The notes under the pieces were generated by a model, which was not told the origin of the DNA, searched no databases, and saw only the letters and a program-made list of their open reading frames with translations. The position numbers and the translations under genes are program-made. DNA of 64,000 bases, taken from assembly GCF_015354245.1 (NCBI RefSeq), contig NZ_JADKYZ010000001.1, forward strand, positions 372,001 through 436,000, written 5' to 3'. This DNA comes from Diaphorobacter caeni. Its GTDB lineage: Bacteria > Pseudomonadota > Gammaproteobacteria > Burkholderiales > Burkholderiaceae_C. Positions 1 through 10,408 of this stretch are shown piece by piece (within the stretch, counting starts at the first letter, position 1; every line of letters begins with the position of its first letter).

Positions 1-1
1 G

Positions 2-1285
2 CGCAACGTCAACTACAACGTGCAGGACAGCGACATCCGCTACAAGGACAAGCGCGTGCGTGCCAAGGCCGAGTGGAACGCGAGTGACCGGCTCACGCTG
101 CGTGAGGAGCTCTACTGGTTCAAGGCCGACCGCCACTGGAAAAATGCCGAGGCATACAGCTTCGATCCCGCAGCCGGGCAGGTGACGCGCGGCGACTACC
201 TCGAGATCGGCCACGATCTCGAACAGAAGGGCAACCGCATCGGCGCGGAAATGAAGCTCGCCGATCACCGCATCGCCATGGGCTGGGACGTGGCCGACAT
301 GCGCTACACCAACCTGAGCAATTCGCCCTACGGCACGCCGTCGAACGTGCTGGATGCGTGGCATCCAGTGCACGGCGAGTGGACCAGCCCCGATCCGTAT
401 CTTGCGCGCAGCAAGACGAAGCTGCGCCAGAACGCGCTTTATCTAGAGGACGCATGGCAGCTGTCCGGGCAGTGGCTGCTGATGGCGGGCCTGCGCCGCG
501 ACTGGTATGACTTCGACCAGCGCAGCCTCATCACCGGCGCGACGGCGGACACGGAGCTGCGCGGCACGTCGTGGCGCGTGGGCGCGACCTACAGGCTCAG
601 CGAGCGCGGCAGTCTTTATGCGCAACTGAGCCGTGGGCATGATCCCGTGGGCAGCCTGGTGTCGCTGTCCGCATCGCAGACGGCCTTCAAGCTCACGCGC
701 GGCAGGCAGGCGGAAATCGGCTGGAAGCAGCAGTTGCCTGACGAGCGGGGTGAGGTGACGCTGGCGGTCTTCGACATCCGCAAGACCAACATCCTCACGC
801 GCGATCCGCTGCGTCCCGCGCTCTCGGTGCAGGGCGGAAAGCAGACCTCGCGCGGCGTGGAGTTGAGCGCGGCCTACAAGGTGAACGCGGCGTTCCGCGT
901 GGATGGCAATCTGGCCTACGTGAAGGCGCGGTTCGACGAACTCCGCGAGGGCAGTGCAGGCATCGACCGCGCCGGCAATCGACCGGAGAACGTGCCGTCG
1001 ACGACCGCCAATCTCTGGGGCCACTACCGCGTCGGCGCATGGCAGACCTCGCTCGGCCTGCGCCATGTCGGCAGCAGCTACACGAGCAACGCCAACACGT
1101 CCAAGCTGCCGCGCTACACCGTGGCGGATGCGGTGCTGCGCTGGGACGTGAGCAGGTCTACCGCGCTGAATCTGGTGGTGCGCAATCTCACGAACCGCGT
1201 CTACGCGGCCTCGTCGTACTACGACGATCAGTGGCTGGTCGCGCCGGGCCGCAGCGTGGCGCTGACGGGCCAGTTCCGCTTCTGA
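2..1285 (+). CDS. TonB-dependent outer-membrane receptor, C-terminal part
   Basis: The reading frame is open from the window edge, so the plug and the first barrel strands lie outside and only about 427 residues are seen. The visible part is beta-barrel sequence with alternating aromatic strands and ends in the outer-membrane signature QFRF, with a C-terminal phenylalanine. Such receptors import ferric siderophores, heme or cobalamin using energy passed by TonB-ExbBD. An ABC importer for the same class of ligand starts 22 bp downstream in the same direction, which fits one uptake operon. The ligand cannot be told from this fragment. Confidence 0.85.
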   Translation, partial: RNVNYNVQDSDIRYKDKRVRAKAEWNASDRLTLREELYWFKADRHWKNAEAYSFDPAAGQVTRGDYLEIGHDLEQKGNRIGAEMKLADHRIAMGWDVADMRYTNLSNSPYGTPSNVLDAWHPVHGEWTSPDPYLARSKTKLRQNALYLEDAWQLSGQWLLMAGLRRDWYDFDQRSLITGATADTELRGTSWRVGATYRLSERGSLYAQLSRGHDPVGSLVSLSASQTAFKLTRGRQAEIGWKQQLPDERGEVTLAVFDIRKTNILTRDPLRPALSVQGGKQTSRGVELSAAYKVNAAFRVDGNLAYVKARFDELREGSAGIDRAGNRPENVPSTTANLWGHYRVGAWQTSLGLRHVGSSYTSNANTSKLPRYTVADAVLRWDVSRSTALNLVVRNLTNRVYAASSYYDDQWLVAPGRSVALTGQFRF

Positions 1286-1307
1286 CATCGGCATGGAGAG
1301 AATCGCG

Positions 1308-2333
1308 ATGATGGCCCGTTCGACATCCTTATCGAATCTGTGCCTGCGCACGGCGCCCATCTTCGCGATGGTGCTTGCCGCTGCAGGCACCGCGCACGCG
1401 CAACCCACGCAGCGTGCGCAGCCGCTGGTGATCGACGTGTGCGGCAAGCCGGTGACCTATGCGCGCGTGCCGCAGCGCGCGGTCACGCACGACGTCAACA
1501 TCACCGAGATGTTTCTGTATCTCGGGCTGGGCCCGCGCCTCGTCGGCTACTCCGGCATTGCCGCCAGCAAGGAAGTGTCGCCGCGCTATCGCGCCGCGCT
1601 CGCCAAGGTACCCGATCTTTCTCGCAAGGACATGAATCTGGAGAGCATGCTCGGCGCGCGCGCGGATTTCGTCTTCGGCGGCTGGAGCTACGGCTTTCGC
1701 GCCGGCGGGGTGACGCCCGCGCTGCTCGCGCGCTACGGGATCGATTCGTATGTGCTGCGCGAGTCCTGCATCCACGTTGAAAAGCGTGAACGCATTGCAC
1801 TGGTCGATTCGCTGATCGACTTGCGCAACGTCGCGCGCATCTTCGATGTCGAAAAAGAAAACGCGCAGAAACTGCAGGCGCTGGAGTCCCGCATCAAGGC
1901 GCTCGAGAGCGACATGCGCAGCGTCTCCAGGCGCCCGCGTGTCTTCGTCTACGACAGCGGCCAGCGACTGCCGGTGACCGCAGGTCGCTTCGGCACGCCG
2001 CACGCGATGATCGAGGCGGCGGGCGGGCAGAACATCTTCTCCGACATCGCCAGCAACTGGCCCACGGGCAACTGGGAGGACGTGATCGCGCGCGACCCCG
2101 AATGGATCGTGATCGTCGACTACGACCAGCCGGACGCGCAGGGCAAGATCGATTTTCTGCTCGCGAGAAAGGAGCTCGCGCAGGTCGAGGCGATTCGCAA
2201 AAAGCGCTTCTTCGTGATGACCTATGCCGATGCGACGCCCAGTCCCGCCAATGTGGACATGGCCGAGGCTCTGGCGCGCAGACTGCATCCCGAGCGCTTT
2301 GCTGCGGCTGTGCCGGCGGGGGCGGGCAGGTGA
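1308..2333 (+). CDS. Periplasmic substrate-binding protein of iron/cobalamin ABC importer
   Basis: This is a FhuD/BtuF-type (cluster A-II) binding protein that should capture the ligand released by the upstream TonB receptor and hand it to the permease. A signal peptide is visible, with a hydrophobic stretch ending at a probable cleavage after TAHA. The family's pattern follows: an ITEMFLYLGLG block, a long central helix rich in Glu and Lys, and a GTPHAMIEAAGGQNIF block in the second lobe. I chose the ATG at 1308 because GGAGAG lies at proper spacing; an ATG at 1293 overlaps that site. It is followed after 4 bp by the permease gene. The substrate is not determined. Confidence 0.85.
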   Translation: MMARSTSLSNLCLRTAPIFAMVLAAAGTAHAQPTQRAQPLVIDVCGKPVTYARVPQRAVTHDVNITEMFLYLGLGPRLVGYSGIAASKEVSPRYRAALAKVPDLSRKDMNLESMLGARADFVFGGWSYGFRAGGVTPALLARYGIDSYVLRESCIHVEKRERIALVDSLIDLRNVARIFDVEKENAQKLQALESRIKALESDMRSVSRRPRVFVYDSGQRLPVTAGRFGTPHAMIEAAGGQNIFSDIASNWPTGNWEDVIARDPEWIVIVDYDQPDAQGKIDFLLARKELAQVEAIRKKRFFVMTYADATPSPANVDMAEALARRLHPERFAAAVPAGAGR

Positions 2334-2337
2334 GGGC

Positions 2338-3396
2338 ATGAAGGCCTTGCGCGCGCGATCACTGGGCGCATCGCTGGGCGTGCTTGCGTTGCTGCTGCTG
2401 GCTGCGATGACGGCGGGCGTGGCGCTGGGTTCGGTCAATGTGCCGCCGCTGGTGGTCTGGCGCGTGGTGCTGGGCGAGCTGTTCGGCGCTTCTTCGTCGC
2501 TGACGGACATGGGCATGCAGCAGCACCAGATCGTCTGGCTGGTGCGCGCGCCGCGTGTGCTGATGGCCGCGCTGGTCGGCGCGGGGCTGGCAACGGTGGG
2601 CGTGGTCATGCAGGCCATGGTGCGCAATCCGCTCGCGGACCCGTACATGCTTGGCGTCTCGTCGGGCGCATCGGTGGGGGCCGTGTCGGTGCTGGCCTGG
2701 GGCAGCTTTGCGTTTGTGGGCGTCCATGCGATTTCAGCGGGCGCGTTCGTCGGCGCGCTGGCCGCGACGATGGCGGTCTACTGGCTCGCACGCGGACGCG
2801 CCCGCGTGCAGCAGTCCACGCGCTTGATTCTGAGCGGCGTGGCGGTGGGCTACTTTCTCATGGGGCTCACCAGCCTGATCACGCTGACTTCCGGGCAGCG
2901 CGATCTCGCCGGTGCGCTGATGACCTGGACGCTCGGCAGTCTGGCTGGCACGCAGTGGAGTCATCTCGCGCCGCCCGCGCTGGTGCTGCTCGCGGGCATG
3001 CTCTGGCTGGCGCTGCAGACGCAGGCGCTCAACGCGTTGATGATGGGCGACGAAACCGCCGCCACGCTCGGCGTGAACACGCACGCGCTGCGGCGCGCGC
3101 TGTTCGTCGTGGTGTCGCTCCTGACCGGTGTGATGGTCGCCGCCAGCGGCGCCATCGGATTTGTGGGGCTGGTGGTTCCGCATGTGGCGCGCATGCTGGT
3201 GGGCTCGGATCACCGACGCGTGCTGCCCGCAGCGGCGGTGATGGGGGCGCTGTTTCTCGTCGTCGTCGATCTGCTCGCGCGCGTGCTGTTCTCGCCGATG
3301 GACGTGCCGGTGGGCGTGATCACCGCGCTGATCGGCGGGCCGTTCTTCGTATGGCTGCTCATGCGCCAGACGCAGGCGCGCGGGGAGTCGCAATGA
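2338..3396 (+). CDS. FecCD-family ABC importer permease
   Basis: This inner-membrane permease of the FecCD/BtuC family (352 residues, the normal size) has about ten hydrophobic segments. Family landmarks include LVGAGLATVGVVMQ, the NPLADPYMLGVSSGA block and a GFVGLVVPH motif near residue 275, which contacts the ATPase. It carries ferric siderophore or cobalamin through the membrane. The start at 2338 follows GAGG closely and lies 4 bp after the binding-protein stop; the frame stays open further upstream inside the previous gene, which is not meaningful. Its stop overlaps the ATPase start (ATGA). Confidence 0.9.
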   Translation: MKALRARSLGASLGVLALLLLAAMTAGVALGSVNVPPLVVWRVVLGELFGASSSLTDMGMQQHQIVWLVRAPRVLMAALVGAGLATVGVVMQAMVRNPLADPYMLGVSSGASVGAVSVLAWGSFAFVGVHAISAGAFVGALAATMAVYWLARGRARVQQSTRLILSGVAVGYFLMGLTSLITLTSGQRDLAGALMTWTLGSLAGTQWSHLAPPALVLLAGMLWLALQTQALNALMMGDETAATLGVNTHALRRALFVVVSLLTGVMVAASGAIGFVGLVVPHVARMLVGSDHRRVLPAAAVMGALFLVVVDLLARVLFSPMDVPVGVITALIGGPFFVWLLMRQTQARGESQ

Positions 3397-4169
3397 CGCT
3401 GCTGATTGACGCCGAACATCTGCACCTGCGCATCGCGGGAAGGACCGTCGTGAAGGACGTGTCGATCCAGTTGCGCGATGGTGAATGTGTTGGCGTGATC
3501 GGACCCAATGGCTGCGGCAAGTCGAGTCTGCTGCGCATGCTGTACCGCGTGGTCCGGCCGCAGTCTGGCGCGGCGCGGTGGATGGGCAGGAACATCTGGG
3601 AGATGTCCGCACGCGGGTTCGCGCAGCAGGTCGCTGTGCTCACGCAGGAGTTCGCGCCGGTGTTCGACATCTCGGTTCAAGAGACGGTGATGATGGGCCG
3701 CACGCCGCACCGCTCTTCATGGGCCTGGGATGGAGCGCGTGACCGGCAGGTTGTCGTCGAGTGCCTGGAGCGCGTGGGCTGCCTGCAGTTGCAGGAGCGC
3801 GATTTTGCGTTGCTCTCGGGCGGTGAAAAGCAGCGCGTGCTGCTTGCGCGCGCATTGGCGCAGCAGCCACGCTGTCTGATGCTCGACGAGCCGACCAACC
3901 ATCTTGACGTGCGCTACCAGCACGAGCTGATGGCGCTGGTGCGCGGGGCGGGGCGCAGCACGCTGGTGGTGCTGCACGACCTCAACATCGCGGCGCAGTA
4001 TTGCGACCGGTTGTGCCTGATGCATGAGGGCGCGCTGGTGGCCGACGGCACGCCCGCTGAAGTACTCACGCCCGCGAACATCGCGGCGGTCTACGGGGTG
4101 GACGCCGTGGTCGACGCCCATCCGCAGACCGGCAGACCGCGCGTGACTTTCTGCGGCGTTCTGGGCTGA
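3393..4169 (+). CDS. ABC importer ATP-binding protein (FepC/BtuD type)
   Basis: This 258-residue ATPase powers the preceding FecCD permease. It has Walker A GPNGCGKSS, a Q-loop in AVLTQEFAP, the signature LLSGGEKQR, Walker B CLMLDEPTNHLD and the switch histidine in VVLHDLN. Start and stop overlap (ATGA) with the permease, so the two are translationally coupled. The gene ends 4 bp before the convergent hemL stop, leaving almost no room for a terminator. No iron (Fur) box was visible in the genes themselves; the operon promoter lies outside the window. Confidence 0.93.
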   Translation: MTLLIDAEHLHLRIAGRTVVKDVSIQLRDGECVGVIGPNGCGKSSLLRMLYRVVRPQSGAARWMGRNIWEMSARGFAQQVAVLTQEFAPVFDISVQETVMMGRTPHRSSWAWDGARDRQVVVECLERVGCLQLQERDFALLSGGEKQRVLLARALAQQPRCLMLDEPTNHLDVRYQHELMALVRGAGRSTLVVLHDLNIAAQYCDRLCLMHEGALVADGTPAEVLTPANIAAVYGVDAVVDAHPQTGRPRVTFCGVLG

Positions 4170-4173
4170 AGGC

Positions 4174-5478
4174 TTACAACGTCTTGAACACTTCGCGCGC
4201 GGCTTCGATGGTCTTGTCGATGTCGGCGTCGGTGTGCGCACCGCTCACGAAGCCGGCCTCGTAAAGCGCGGGCGCGAAGTAGTGGCCGCGCTCGAGCATG
4301 CCGTGGAAGAACTGGTTGAACACCTTGTCGTCGGTCTTCATGACTTCGGTGTAGGTGGTCGGCAGCTCGGGCAGGAAATAGAAGCCGAACAGGCCGCCCT
4401 GATGGTCGACGCTGAAGGGAATGCCGGCGGCGTCGGCTTCCTTCTTGAGGCCGGCCATCAGGCGGCCGGTGGTCTTGTGCAGCGCCTCATGGAAGCCGGG
4501 CCTGCTGATCAGCTCGAGCGTCTTCAGGCCGCAGGCCGTGGCGATGGGGTTGCCCGAGAGCGTGCCCGCCTGGTAGACCGGGCCGAGCGGCGAGAGCTTT
4601 TCCATGATCTCGCGACGCGCGCCGAAGGCGGCCATCGGCATGCCGCCGCCGATCACCTTGCCCATCACCGTGATGTCGGGCTTGAAGCCTTCGATCTGCT
4701 GGGCATAGAGACTTTGCGCGCTGCCGAGCGCCACGCGGAAGCCGGTCATGACCTCGTCGTAGATCATCAGCGCGCCGTGCTCCTGCGTCAGCTCGCGGAT
4801 GCGGCGGGTGAAATCGACGCTGGCGCGCACGAAATTCATGTTGCCCGCGATCGGCTCCATGATCACGCAGGCGATCTCGTGGCCGATGACGGCAAAGGTT
4901 TCCTCCAGTTGGCCGATGTCGTTGTATTCGAGGACGATGGTGTCCCTGACCACGTCGGCGGGCACGCCCGCGGAGGACGAGGCGCCGAAGGTGGCGAGGC
5001 CCGAGCCCGCCTTCACCAGCAGCGAGTCGGCATGGCCGTGGTAGCAGCCGTTGAACTTGATGATCCGGTTGCGGCCGGTGAAGCCGCGCGCCAGGCGCAG
5101 CGCGCTCATTCCGGCTTCGGTGCCAGAGCTCACCATGCGCACCATGTCCATGGACGGCATGAGCTTGAGGATGGCTTCGGCCAGATGCACTTCGCGTTCG
5201 GTCGGCGCGCCGTAGGAGAAGCCTTCAAGCACGGCCTTCTGGACTTCGGCGATGACTTCGGGGTGGCCGTGACCGAGGATCATCGGGCCCCAGGAGCCGA
5301 TGTAGTCGGTGAACTGCTGGCCATTGGTGTCCCAGAAATAGGCGCCGAGCGCGTGCTCGACGAAACGCGGCGTGCCGCCGACGGCATTGAAGGCGCGCAC
5401 GGGCGAGTTCACGCCGCCGGGGATCACCTGCTTGGCGCGTTCGAACAGGGAAACATTCAGATCAGTGGGATGTGTCAT
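4174..5478 (-). CDS. hemL: Glutamate-1-semialdehyde 2,1-aminomutase
   Basis: This PLP enzyme converts glutamate-1-semialdehyde to 5-aminolevulinate, the C5 route into heme and cobalamin. The protein is 434 residues, the usual length. Visible marks are the N-terminal [11 protein letters not shown] motif, the [10 protein letters not shown] phosphate-binding loop, YDEVMTGFR, and the PLP lysine at about residue 274 in [11 protein letters not shown]. It starts within the last 17 bases of the ThiD-like gene upstream on the same strand, so the two are probably cotranscribed. Confidence 0.96.
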   Translation of the reverse strand: MTHPTDLNVSLFERAKQVIPGGVNSPVRAFNAVGGTPRFVEHALGAYFWDTNGQQFTDYIGSWGPMILGHGHPEVIAEVQKAVLEGFSYGAPTEREVHLAEAILKLMPSMDMVRMVSSGTEAGMSALRLARGFTGRNRIIKFNGCYHGHADSLLVKAGSGLATFGASSSAGVPADVVRDTIVLEYNDIGQLEETFAVIGHEIACVIMEPIAGNMNFVRASVDFTRRIRELTQEHGALMIYDEVMTGFRVALGSAQSLYAQQIEGFKPDITVMGKVIGGGMPMAAFGARREIMEKLSPLGPVYQAGTLSGNPIATACGLKTLELISRPGFHEALHKTTGRLMAGLKKEADAAGIPFSVDHQGGLFGFYFLPELPTTYTEVMKTDDKVFNQFFHGMLERGHYFAPALYEAGFVSGAHTDADIDKTIEAAREVFKTL

Positions 5479-6412
5479 TGGGAGGAAGTCTCAGTGCATC
5501 GACGCCGGTGGCGTCATCGGACTCGGAAGCGTCTTCGTCTTCGTCGTCCTCATCGGGTTGGGCCCAGAACATGCGGTCGGGCAGCAACTGCCCCATGCCG
5601 GGTCGGTAGCCTGCGGCGAGGCAGCCGTCCAGATAGGTCAGCGCCTCGCGCGTCGCATCGCCGAGATCATTGTCGCAAGCGATGAGCGCCGCAAGCGCGG
5701 CGGACAAGGTATCGCCGGCGCCCGCGAAACTCACTTCGAAGCGCTCGAACTGGCCGTTGCCGAGCACGGCCTGCGGCGTGCACAGCACGTTGTCGAAATG
5801 CTCCTTGTCGACCGGCACTCCTGTTACAAGTGTGTAGGGAACGCCCTTGGTGGCGGCTGCCTTCGCGATCTCGCGGGCGGTTGGCAAGCGGTCACTTTCC
5901 CAGTCCGGCAGCAGCCAGCGGCGCAGCGTACTGTGGTTTCCTACCAACACTGAGGTTTGCGGAAGCAACAACTCCACGAAGGCGTCGTGGTACTGATCGA
6001 TGAGATCGTCACTCCACCAGGAGAGGCTCGGCATGTAGGCGATGACGGGGACGTCGGCGTAATCGGCGGTCAGTTCGGCGACGATGGCGAGATTTTCGGG
6101 ACTGCCGACGAAGCCGACTTTGATGGCCTGTACGGGCATATCCTGAAAAACAGTTCGTGCTTGATCTGCGACAGTATCGTCATCGAAAGCGACAAAATCG
6201 ACGATTTCCGTTGTGTCTCTGACATACGTGCCGGTCACAATAGCCAGCGCATGCGCGCCCACCGATGCTATAGCGGCTGTATCACCGGTCAATCCTCCCG
6301 CTCCACTGGGGTCGTTGGCGTTGAAAGTCATTACGCAGACGGCGCCTTCGACCTCGTCGGCGATTTTGTTTTCGGACTGATGGGAGATGGGGGAGTGTGG
6401 GTCTTGTTTCAT
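5462..6412 (-). CDS. thiD: ThiD-family hydroxymethylpyrimidine/phosphomethylpyrimidine kinase
   Basis: This ribokinase-fold kinase should phosphorylate HMP or HMP-P in thiamine synthesis. It shows the N-terminal substrate block [12 protein letters not shown], in place of the classical DPSGGAGIQAD, and the C-terminal anion-hole motif [12 protein letters not shown] with the catalytic Asp. It carries an acidic tail rich in Asp and Glu (about residues 285-300), which is unusual. I took the ATG at 6412; a longer frame to 6451 reads into the divergent promoter region. The family is broad, so a related pyrimidine or pyridoxal kinase role is possible. Confidence 0.75.
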   Translation of the reverse strand: MKQDPHSPISHQSENKIADEVEGAVCVMTFNANDPSGAGGLTGDTAAIASVGAHALAIVTGTYVRDTTEIVDFVAFDDDTVADQARTVFQDMPVQAIKVGFVGSPENLAIVAELTADYADVPVIAYMPSLSWWSDDLIDQYHDAFVELLLPQTSVLVGNHSTLRRWLLPDWESDRLPTAREIAKAAATKGVPYTLVTGVPVDKEHFDNVLCTPQAVLGNGQFERFEVSFAGAGDTLSAALAALIACDNDLGDATREALTYLDGCLAAGYRPGMGQLLPDRMFWAQPDEDDEDEDASESDDATGVDALRLPPNDTSH

Positions 6413-6506
6413 GTACGGACGCCAGCGTAGCCGGTGGCGCGAAAGCCGCATCTCTTGGTGATGTCTAGATACAATCGTTGCATTCTATGTGAAGGCTCTT
6501 TAAGCT

Positions 6507-6680
6507 GTGACAAACTCAAAAACTTGGATGTGTCTGATTTGCGGTTGGATATATGACGAGGCCGAAGGGGCACCCGATCATGGTATTGCACCGAACACCC
6601 CATGGGAACAAGTACCCATGAACTGGACATGTCCCGAGTGCGGCGCACGCAAAGAAGACTTCGAGATGGTTGAAATCTGA
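6507..6680 (+). CDS. Rubredoxin (57 aa)
   Basis: This small one-iron redox protein has the two iron-binding cysteine pairs CLICGWIYDEAEG and CPECGARKEDFE. It begins with GTG; an in-frame TAA lies immediately upstream at 6501, so no longer start exists. A weak GAAGG lies 11 bases before the start. Rubredoxins pass single electrons between flavoproteins and oxygenases or reductases. It is the first gene of the rightward run into pilG, 50 bp upstream of it, an association seen in other betaproteobacteria without a known functional link to pili. Confidence 0.92.
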   Translation: MTNSKTWMCLICGWIYDEAEGAPDHGIAPNTPWEQVPMNWTCPECGARKEDFEMVEI

Positions 6681-6730
6681 TGAAGAACGCTCGCAGTGGC
6701 GATTTTTCGAATCCTCGGGAGCGGTAGAAA

Positions 6731-7132
6731 TTGACTACAGGTGGAAATCAAACGTTCAAGGTGCTGGTTGTCGACGACAGCAACACCATTCGCCGGAGTG
6801 CGGAAATTTTTCTCAAGCAGGGCGGGCACGAGGTGCTGCTGGCTGACGACGGTTTCGACGCGCTGTCCAAGATCAACGACTTCAACCCCCAACTGATCTT
6901 CTGCGACATCCTGATGCCCAAGCTCGACGGGTATCAGACCTGCGCCATCATCAAGCGCAACGCCAAGTATGCAGACACGCCGGTCGTGATGCTGTCCTCC
7001 AAGGACGGGGTCTTCGACAAGGCGCGCGGCCGCATGGTCGGCTGCCAGGAATATCTCACCAAACCGTTTACGAAAGACCAGTTGCTGCAAGCAGTGCAGC
7101 AATTCGGCAATGTGGATCAAGGAGCTCAGTAA
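6731..7132 (+). CDS. pilG: PilG-like response regulator of type IV pilus chemosensory system
   Basis: This single-domain CheY-like receiver (133 residues) has the acidic pocket VVDDS, the phosphoacceptor Asp59 in CDILMPKLDG and the conserved lysine in YLTKPF. In the Pil-Chp system PilG stimulates pilus extension and twitching once phosphorylated by ChpA. The start is a TTG at 6731, the only suitable in-frame start after a GGAG at proper distance. The gene abuts pilH with a single GGAGCTCAGTAA junction, so translation is tightly coupled. Confidence 0.9.
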   Translation: MTTGGNQTFKVLVVDDSNTIRRSAEIFLKQGGHEVLLADDGFDALSKINDFNPQLIFCDILMPKLDGYQTCAIIKRNAKYADTPVVMLSSKDGVFDKARGRMVGCQEYLTKPFTKDQLLQAVQQFGNVDQGAQ

Positions 7133-7498
7133 ATGCCCATTCAGAAAGTTTTGGTCGTCGACGATTCGAAGACCGAATTGATGTATTTGACCGACTTGCT
7201 GCAGAAAAAAGGCATGCAGGTGCGCACGGCCGAGAACGCGGAAGAAGCGATCAAGCGCCTGGCTGAAGAAAAGCCCGACCTGATTCTGATGGACGTGGTG
7301 ATGCCCGGCCAGAACGGTTTCCAGCTCACGCGCTCGATCTCGCGCGATCCGCAGTTCGCCGATGTGCCGATCATCATGTGCACCAGCAAGAATCAGGAAA
7401 CCGACCGCGTCTGGGGCATGCGCCAGGGCGCTCGCGCATACATCACCAAGCCAGTCGATCCGGCCGAGTTGCAGGCCAAGATCGATTCGCTGAGCTGA
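7133..7498 (+). CDS. pilH: PilH-like response regulator
   Basis: This is the second single-domain receiver of the Pil-Chp pathway (121 residues). The phosphoacceptor is Asp54 in LMDVVMPGQNG, with the acidic pocket in VVDDSKTE and the lysine in YITKPVDP. PilH is thought to drain phosphate from, or oppose, PilG. It starts one base after the pilG stop and is preceded by GGAGC inside the pilG end. The gene is followed by pilI after 38 bp. Confidence 0.9.
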   Translation: MPIQKVLVVDDSKTELMYLTDLLQKKGMQVRTAENAEEAIKRLAEEKPDLILMDVVMPGQNGFQLTRSISRDPQFADVPIIMCTSKNQETDRVWGMRQGARAYITKPVDPAELQAKIDSLS

Positions 7499-7536
7499 TT
7501 TTTCCCCACTGATTACTGGAAGGTTCAAGCGGATTC

Positions 7537-8064
7537 ATGGCCAATCGCGAAGCCCTCAGAGAGCTGCAGACCCGCCTTGCCAGTCGCCTACAGGCGGCCA
7601 AGGCGGAAGGCTCGAACGTGTCGTCCTGGCTGGCCGTGGAGACCGCCGGTCAGCGGTATCTTTTGCCGCTCGGCCATTCGGGCGAGATTTTCCCGTGGAC
7701 CGGGGTGCAGGCCGTGCCGTACACGCAGGCCTGGTTTCTGGGCGTCGCCAATCTGCGCGGTGCCCTCATGGGTGTGGTGGATCTGGGCGGCCTCATGGGC
7801 ACGCAGATCCAGCGCACCGAACAGGCGCTGGCGGACTCGAGTCTGCTGGCGATGAATCCGGCGCTGGGCGTGAACGCGGCGCTGATGGTGGACAAATTGC
7901 TTGGACTGCGCGGCACGGATGCCTTCGTGTCGTCCGAGTCGCCCGGTGAAGGGGCGCCCGAGTATTTCGGGTCCCGTTATGCGGATGCGCAAGGTGCGCA
8001 ATGGCAGGAATTGAATCTGCAGGCGATGTCGCAGAGTCCGGTCTTTCTAGGTATTGGCGTTTGA
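7537..8064 (+). CDS. pilI: PilI, CheW-like coupling protein
   Basis: This 175-residue CheW-domain adaptor links the PilJ receptor to the ChpA kinase at the cell pole. Visible CheW features are the LPLGHSGEIF strand, the VANLRGALMGVVDLGGLMG core and the C-terminal QELNLQAM segment. It sits between the response regulators and the receptor gene, as in Pseudomonas aeruginosa. The start ATG at 7537 follows GGAAGG at a somewhat long spacing. Confidence 0.9.
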   Translation: MANREALRELQTRLASRLQAAKAEGSNVSSWLAVETAGQRYLLPLGHSGEIFPWTGVQAVPYTQAWFLGVANLRGALMGVVDLGGLMGTQIQRTEQALADSSLLAMNPALGVNAALMVDKLLGLRGTDAFVSSESPGEGAPEYFGSRYADAQGAQWQELNLQAMSQSPVFLGIGV

Positions 8065-8084
8065 GATTTTCTTAGGGTTGCACT

Positions 8085-10355
8085 ATGTCTTTTTCTCTTG
8101 ACAAACTGTTCAAACGCAAGGGCGCGACGGCCGACGCCGGCGTCGAACTGGCGGTTGAACAATCTGAGCAGGATGCGCTGGCCGCGGGTTCGCTGGCGGA
8201 CTCTTTCCAGAATGAAGGCATGTACAGCGTGCAGGGCGACCCCGGCCAAGCCACCCAATATGCGGATGAAGACGAATTCGCCAACCATGAATTGATCACT
8301 CTGCCGCTGCTGGGCCGCGCGAGCGCCGCAGCGCATCAGCGCAAGCTGCTGCTGTTGCTGGGTATCGGCCTCGTCGTGCTGGCGCTGGTCGCCGGCTGGG
8401 TGCTGCAGCAGTCCAACCGCGTGGCGCAGCAGCTCACGGCCACCGGTCAGGGCCTGATGCAGTCGCAGCGTCTGGCGAAGTCGGTGTCTCAGGCGCTGGT
8501 GGGTGCTCCCCAGGCCTTCCCCGACGTGAAGGACAGCGCCGACGTTCTGACGCGCAACGTGAACGCGCTGAACAGCGGCGACAGCGACCTCGGCGTGCAG
8601 GCGCTGGGTGACGCGTTCAAGCCCGAGCTGGACACCGTCTCGCCTCTGGTGGAACGCGCCGACCGCAACGCCAAGGTCGTGATGGGTCAGCAGAAGATCC
8701 TGACGCAGGTGGGTGACGCGCTGCGTACCATCAACCGCCAGTCGGCCGACCTGCTGGAAATCGCCGAAACGGTTTCCTCGCTCAAGCTGCAGCAGAACGC
8801 ATCGTCCGCGGAAATCTCCGCCGCCGGTCAGCTCGTGATGCTGACGCAGCGCATCGGCAAGTCCGCCAACGAATTCCAGACCACCGAAGGCGTGAGCCCC
8901 GAGGCCGTGTTTCTGCTGGGCAAGGACTTGAATTCGTTCAAGGAAATCGCACAGGGCCTGCTGGACGGCAGCTCCGAACTGCGTCTGCCCGCCACCCGCG
9001 ATGCGCAGACCCGCGAGCAGCTCGAAAGCCTGGTCAAGCTCTACGACGAAACCCGCACACAGGCTGGCGCGATTCTGGGCAACCTGCAGGGTCTGGTGTC
9101 CGCGCGTGAAGCGCAGTCCGCCATCGTGGCCGATTCCGAGCCACTGCGTCGCGGCATGGAAGCGCTGCAGACCAAGCTGAACGATCAAAGCGGCATCGGC
9201 ATCGGCCAACTGGTCGCGCTGGTGCTGACCGGCCTGTTCGTGGTGCTTTGCGGCGTGGGCATTTCCCGCGTCCAACTGGGCGACTCGCGCAACCGTCAGG
9301 CGGCTGCCGAATCGCTGCAACGTGACGCCAAGCGTCAGGAGCAGGAAGCCAAGCGCGTGAACGACGCGAACCAGGCCGCCATTTTGCGTTTGATGAACGA
9401 ACTGCAGTCGGTCGCTGAAGGTGACCTGACGCAGGAAGCGACCGTGACCGAAGACATCACCGGCGCCATCGCCGACTCGGTGAACTACACGGTGGAAGAG
9501 TTGCGACAGCTGGTGGGCTCGGTGCAGAACACCGCGACCCGCGTGGCGCAGACCACGGCACAGGTGGACGCGACGTCGACCGAACTGCTGGCCGCTTCGA
9601 CCGAACAGCTGCGCGAGATCCGCGAAACCGGCCGCTCGGTTCTGGAAATGGCGAATCGTATTAACGACGTGTCGGTGCAGGCGCAGGAATCGGCCGCGGT
9701 TGCGCGCCAGTCGCTGCAAGCTGCCGACTCGGGCCTGACCGCCGTGCAGAACGCCATCGGCGGTATGAATTCGATCCGTGACCAGATCCAGGACACCTCC
9801 AAGCGCATCAAGCGTCTGGGTGAATCGTCGCAGGAGATTGGTGAAATCACCGAACTGATTTCCGACATTACCGAACAGACCAACGTGCTGGCTCTGAACG
9901 CCGCCATTCAGGCCGCGTCCGCCGGTGAAGCCGGTCGCGGCTTCTCGGTGGTGGCGGAAGAAGTGCAGCGTCTGGCGGAACGTTCGGCCGATGCGACGCG
10001 CCAGATTTCGGCGCTCGTGAAGGCTATTCAGACCGACACCCAGGACGCGGTGGCCGCCATGGAGCGTTCAACGCAGGGTGTGGTGGAAGGGGCCCGTCTG
10101 TCCGACTCGGCCGGTACCGCACTCTCCGAGATTGACCGCGTGTCGCGCCGCCTGTCCGAACTGATTGAACAGTTCTCGTCCTCCACCTCGCGCGAGGCGG
10201 AACTCGCCAACGAAGTGGCCGAGAACATCCAGCACATTTTCGCGGTGACAGAGCAGACCGGTGAGGGTACGCGCACGACGGCCCAGCAGGTTCGCGAACT
10301 GTCCCAAGTGGCGGAGGAACTTCGTCAGTCTGTGTCGCGTTTCAAGATTGCCTGA
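8085..10355 (+). CDS. pilJ: PilJ, methyl-accepting chemotaxis receptor for type IV pili
   Basis: This 756-residue receptor has an acidic cytoplasmic N-terminus, a first membrane helix around residues 85-107, a PilJ-type periplasmic domain, a second helix around 368-390, and a long cytoplasmic coiled coil. The invariant signalling hairpin [20 protein letters not shown] begins near residue 599. The first 80 or so residues before the first helix are longer than in standard receptors. It should sense a surface or pilus-related cue and control ChpA through PilI. Confidence 0.92.
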   Translation: MSFSLDKLFKRKGATADAGVELAVEQSEQDALAAGSLADSFQNEGMYSVQGDPGQATQYADEDEFANHELITLPLLGRASAAAHQRKLLLLLGIGLVVLALVAGWVLQQSNRVAQQLTATGQGLMQSQRLAKSVSQALVGAPQAFPDVKDSADVLTRNVNALNSGDSDLGVQALGDAFKPELDTVSPLVERADRNAKVVMGQQKILTQVGDALRTINRQSADLLEIAETVSSLKLQQNASSAEISAAGQLVMLTQRIGKSANEFQTTEGVSPEAVFLLGKDLNSFKEIAQGLLDGSSELRLPATRDAQTREQLESLVKLYDETRTQAGAILGNLQGLVSAREAQSAIVADSEPLRRGMEALQTKLNDQSGIGIGQLVALVLTGLFVVLCGVGISRVQLGDSRNRQAAAESLQRDAKRQEQEAKRVNDANQAAILRLMNELQSVAEGDLTQEATVTEDITGAIADSVNYTVEELRQLVGSVQNTATRVAQTTAQVDATSTELLAASTEQLREIRETGRSVLEMANRINDVSVQAQESAAVARQSLQAADSGLTAVQNAIGGMNSIRDQIQDTSKRIKRLGESSQEIGEITELISDITEQTNVLALNAAIQAASAGEAGRGFSVVAEEVQRLAERSADATRQISALVKAIQTDTQDAVAAMERSTQGVVEGARLSDSAGTALSEIDRVSRRLSELIEQFSSSTSREAELANEVAENIQHIFAVTEQTGEGTRTTAQQVRELSQVAEELRQSVSRFKIA

Positions 10356-10408
10356 GACAGCAGTTTCCTCTTTAACGAACTGGCTCCACGGGGGCCGGGG
10401 ACGAATCC

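Noticed and set aside
7977-9719. Long minus-strand frame opposite pilJ (580 codons), and similar long frames opposite chpA, hemL, tamB and tamA
   Set aside because: They mirror real high-GC genes, have His/Arg/Gln-rich shadow composition, no ribosome sites and no family motifs.
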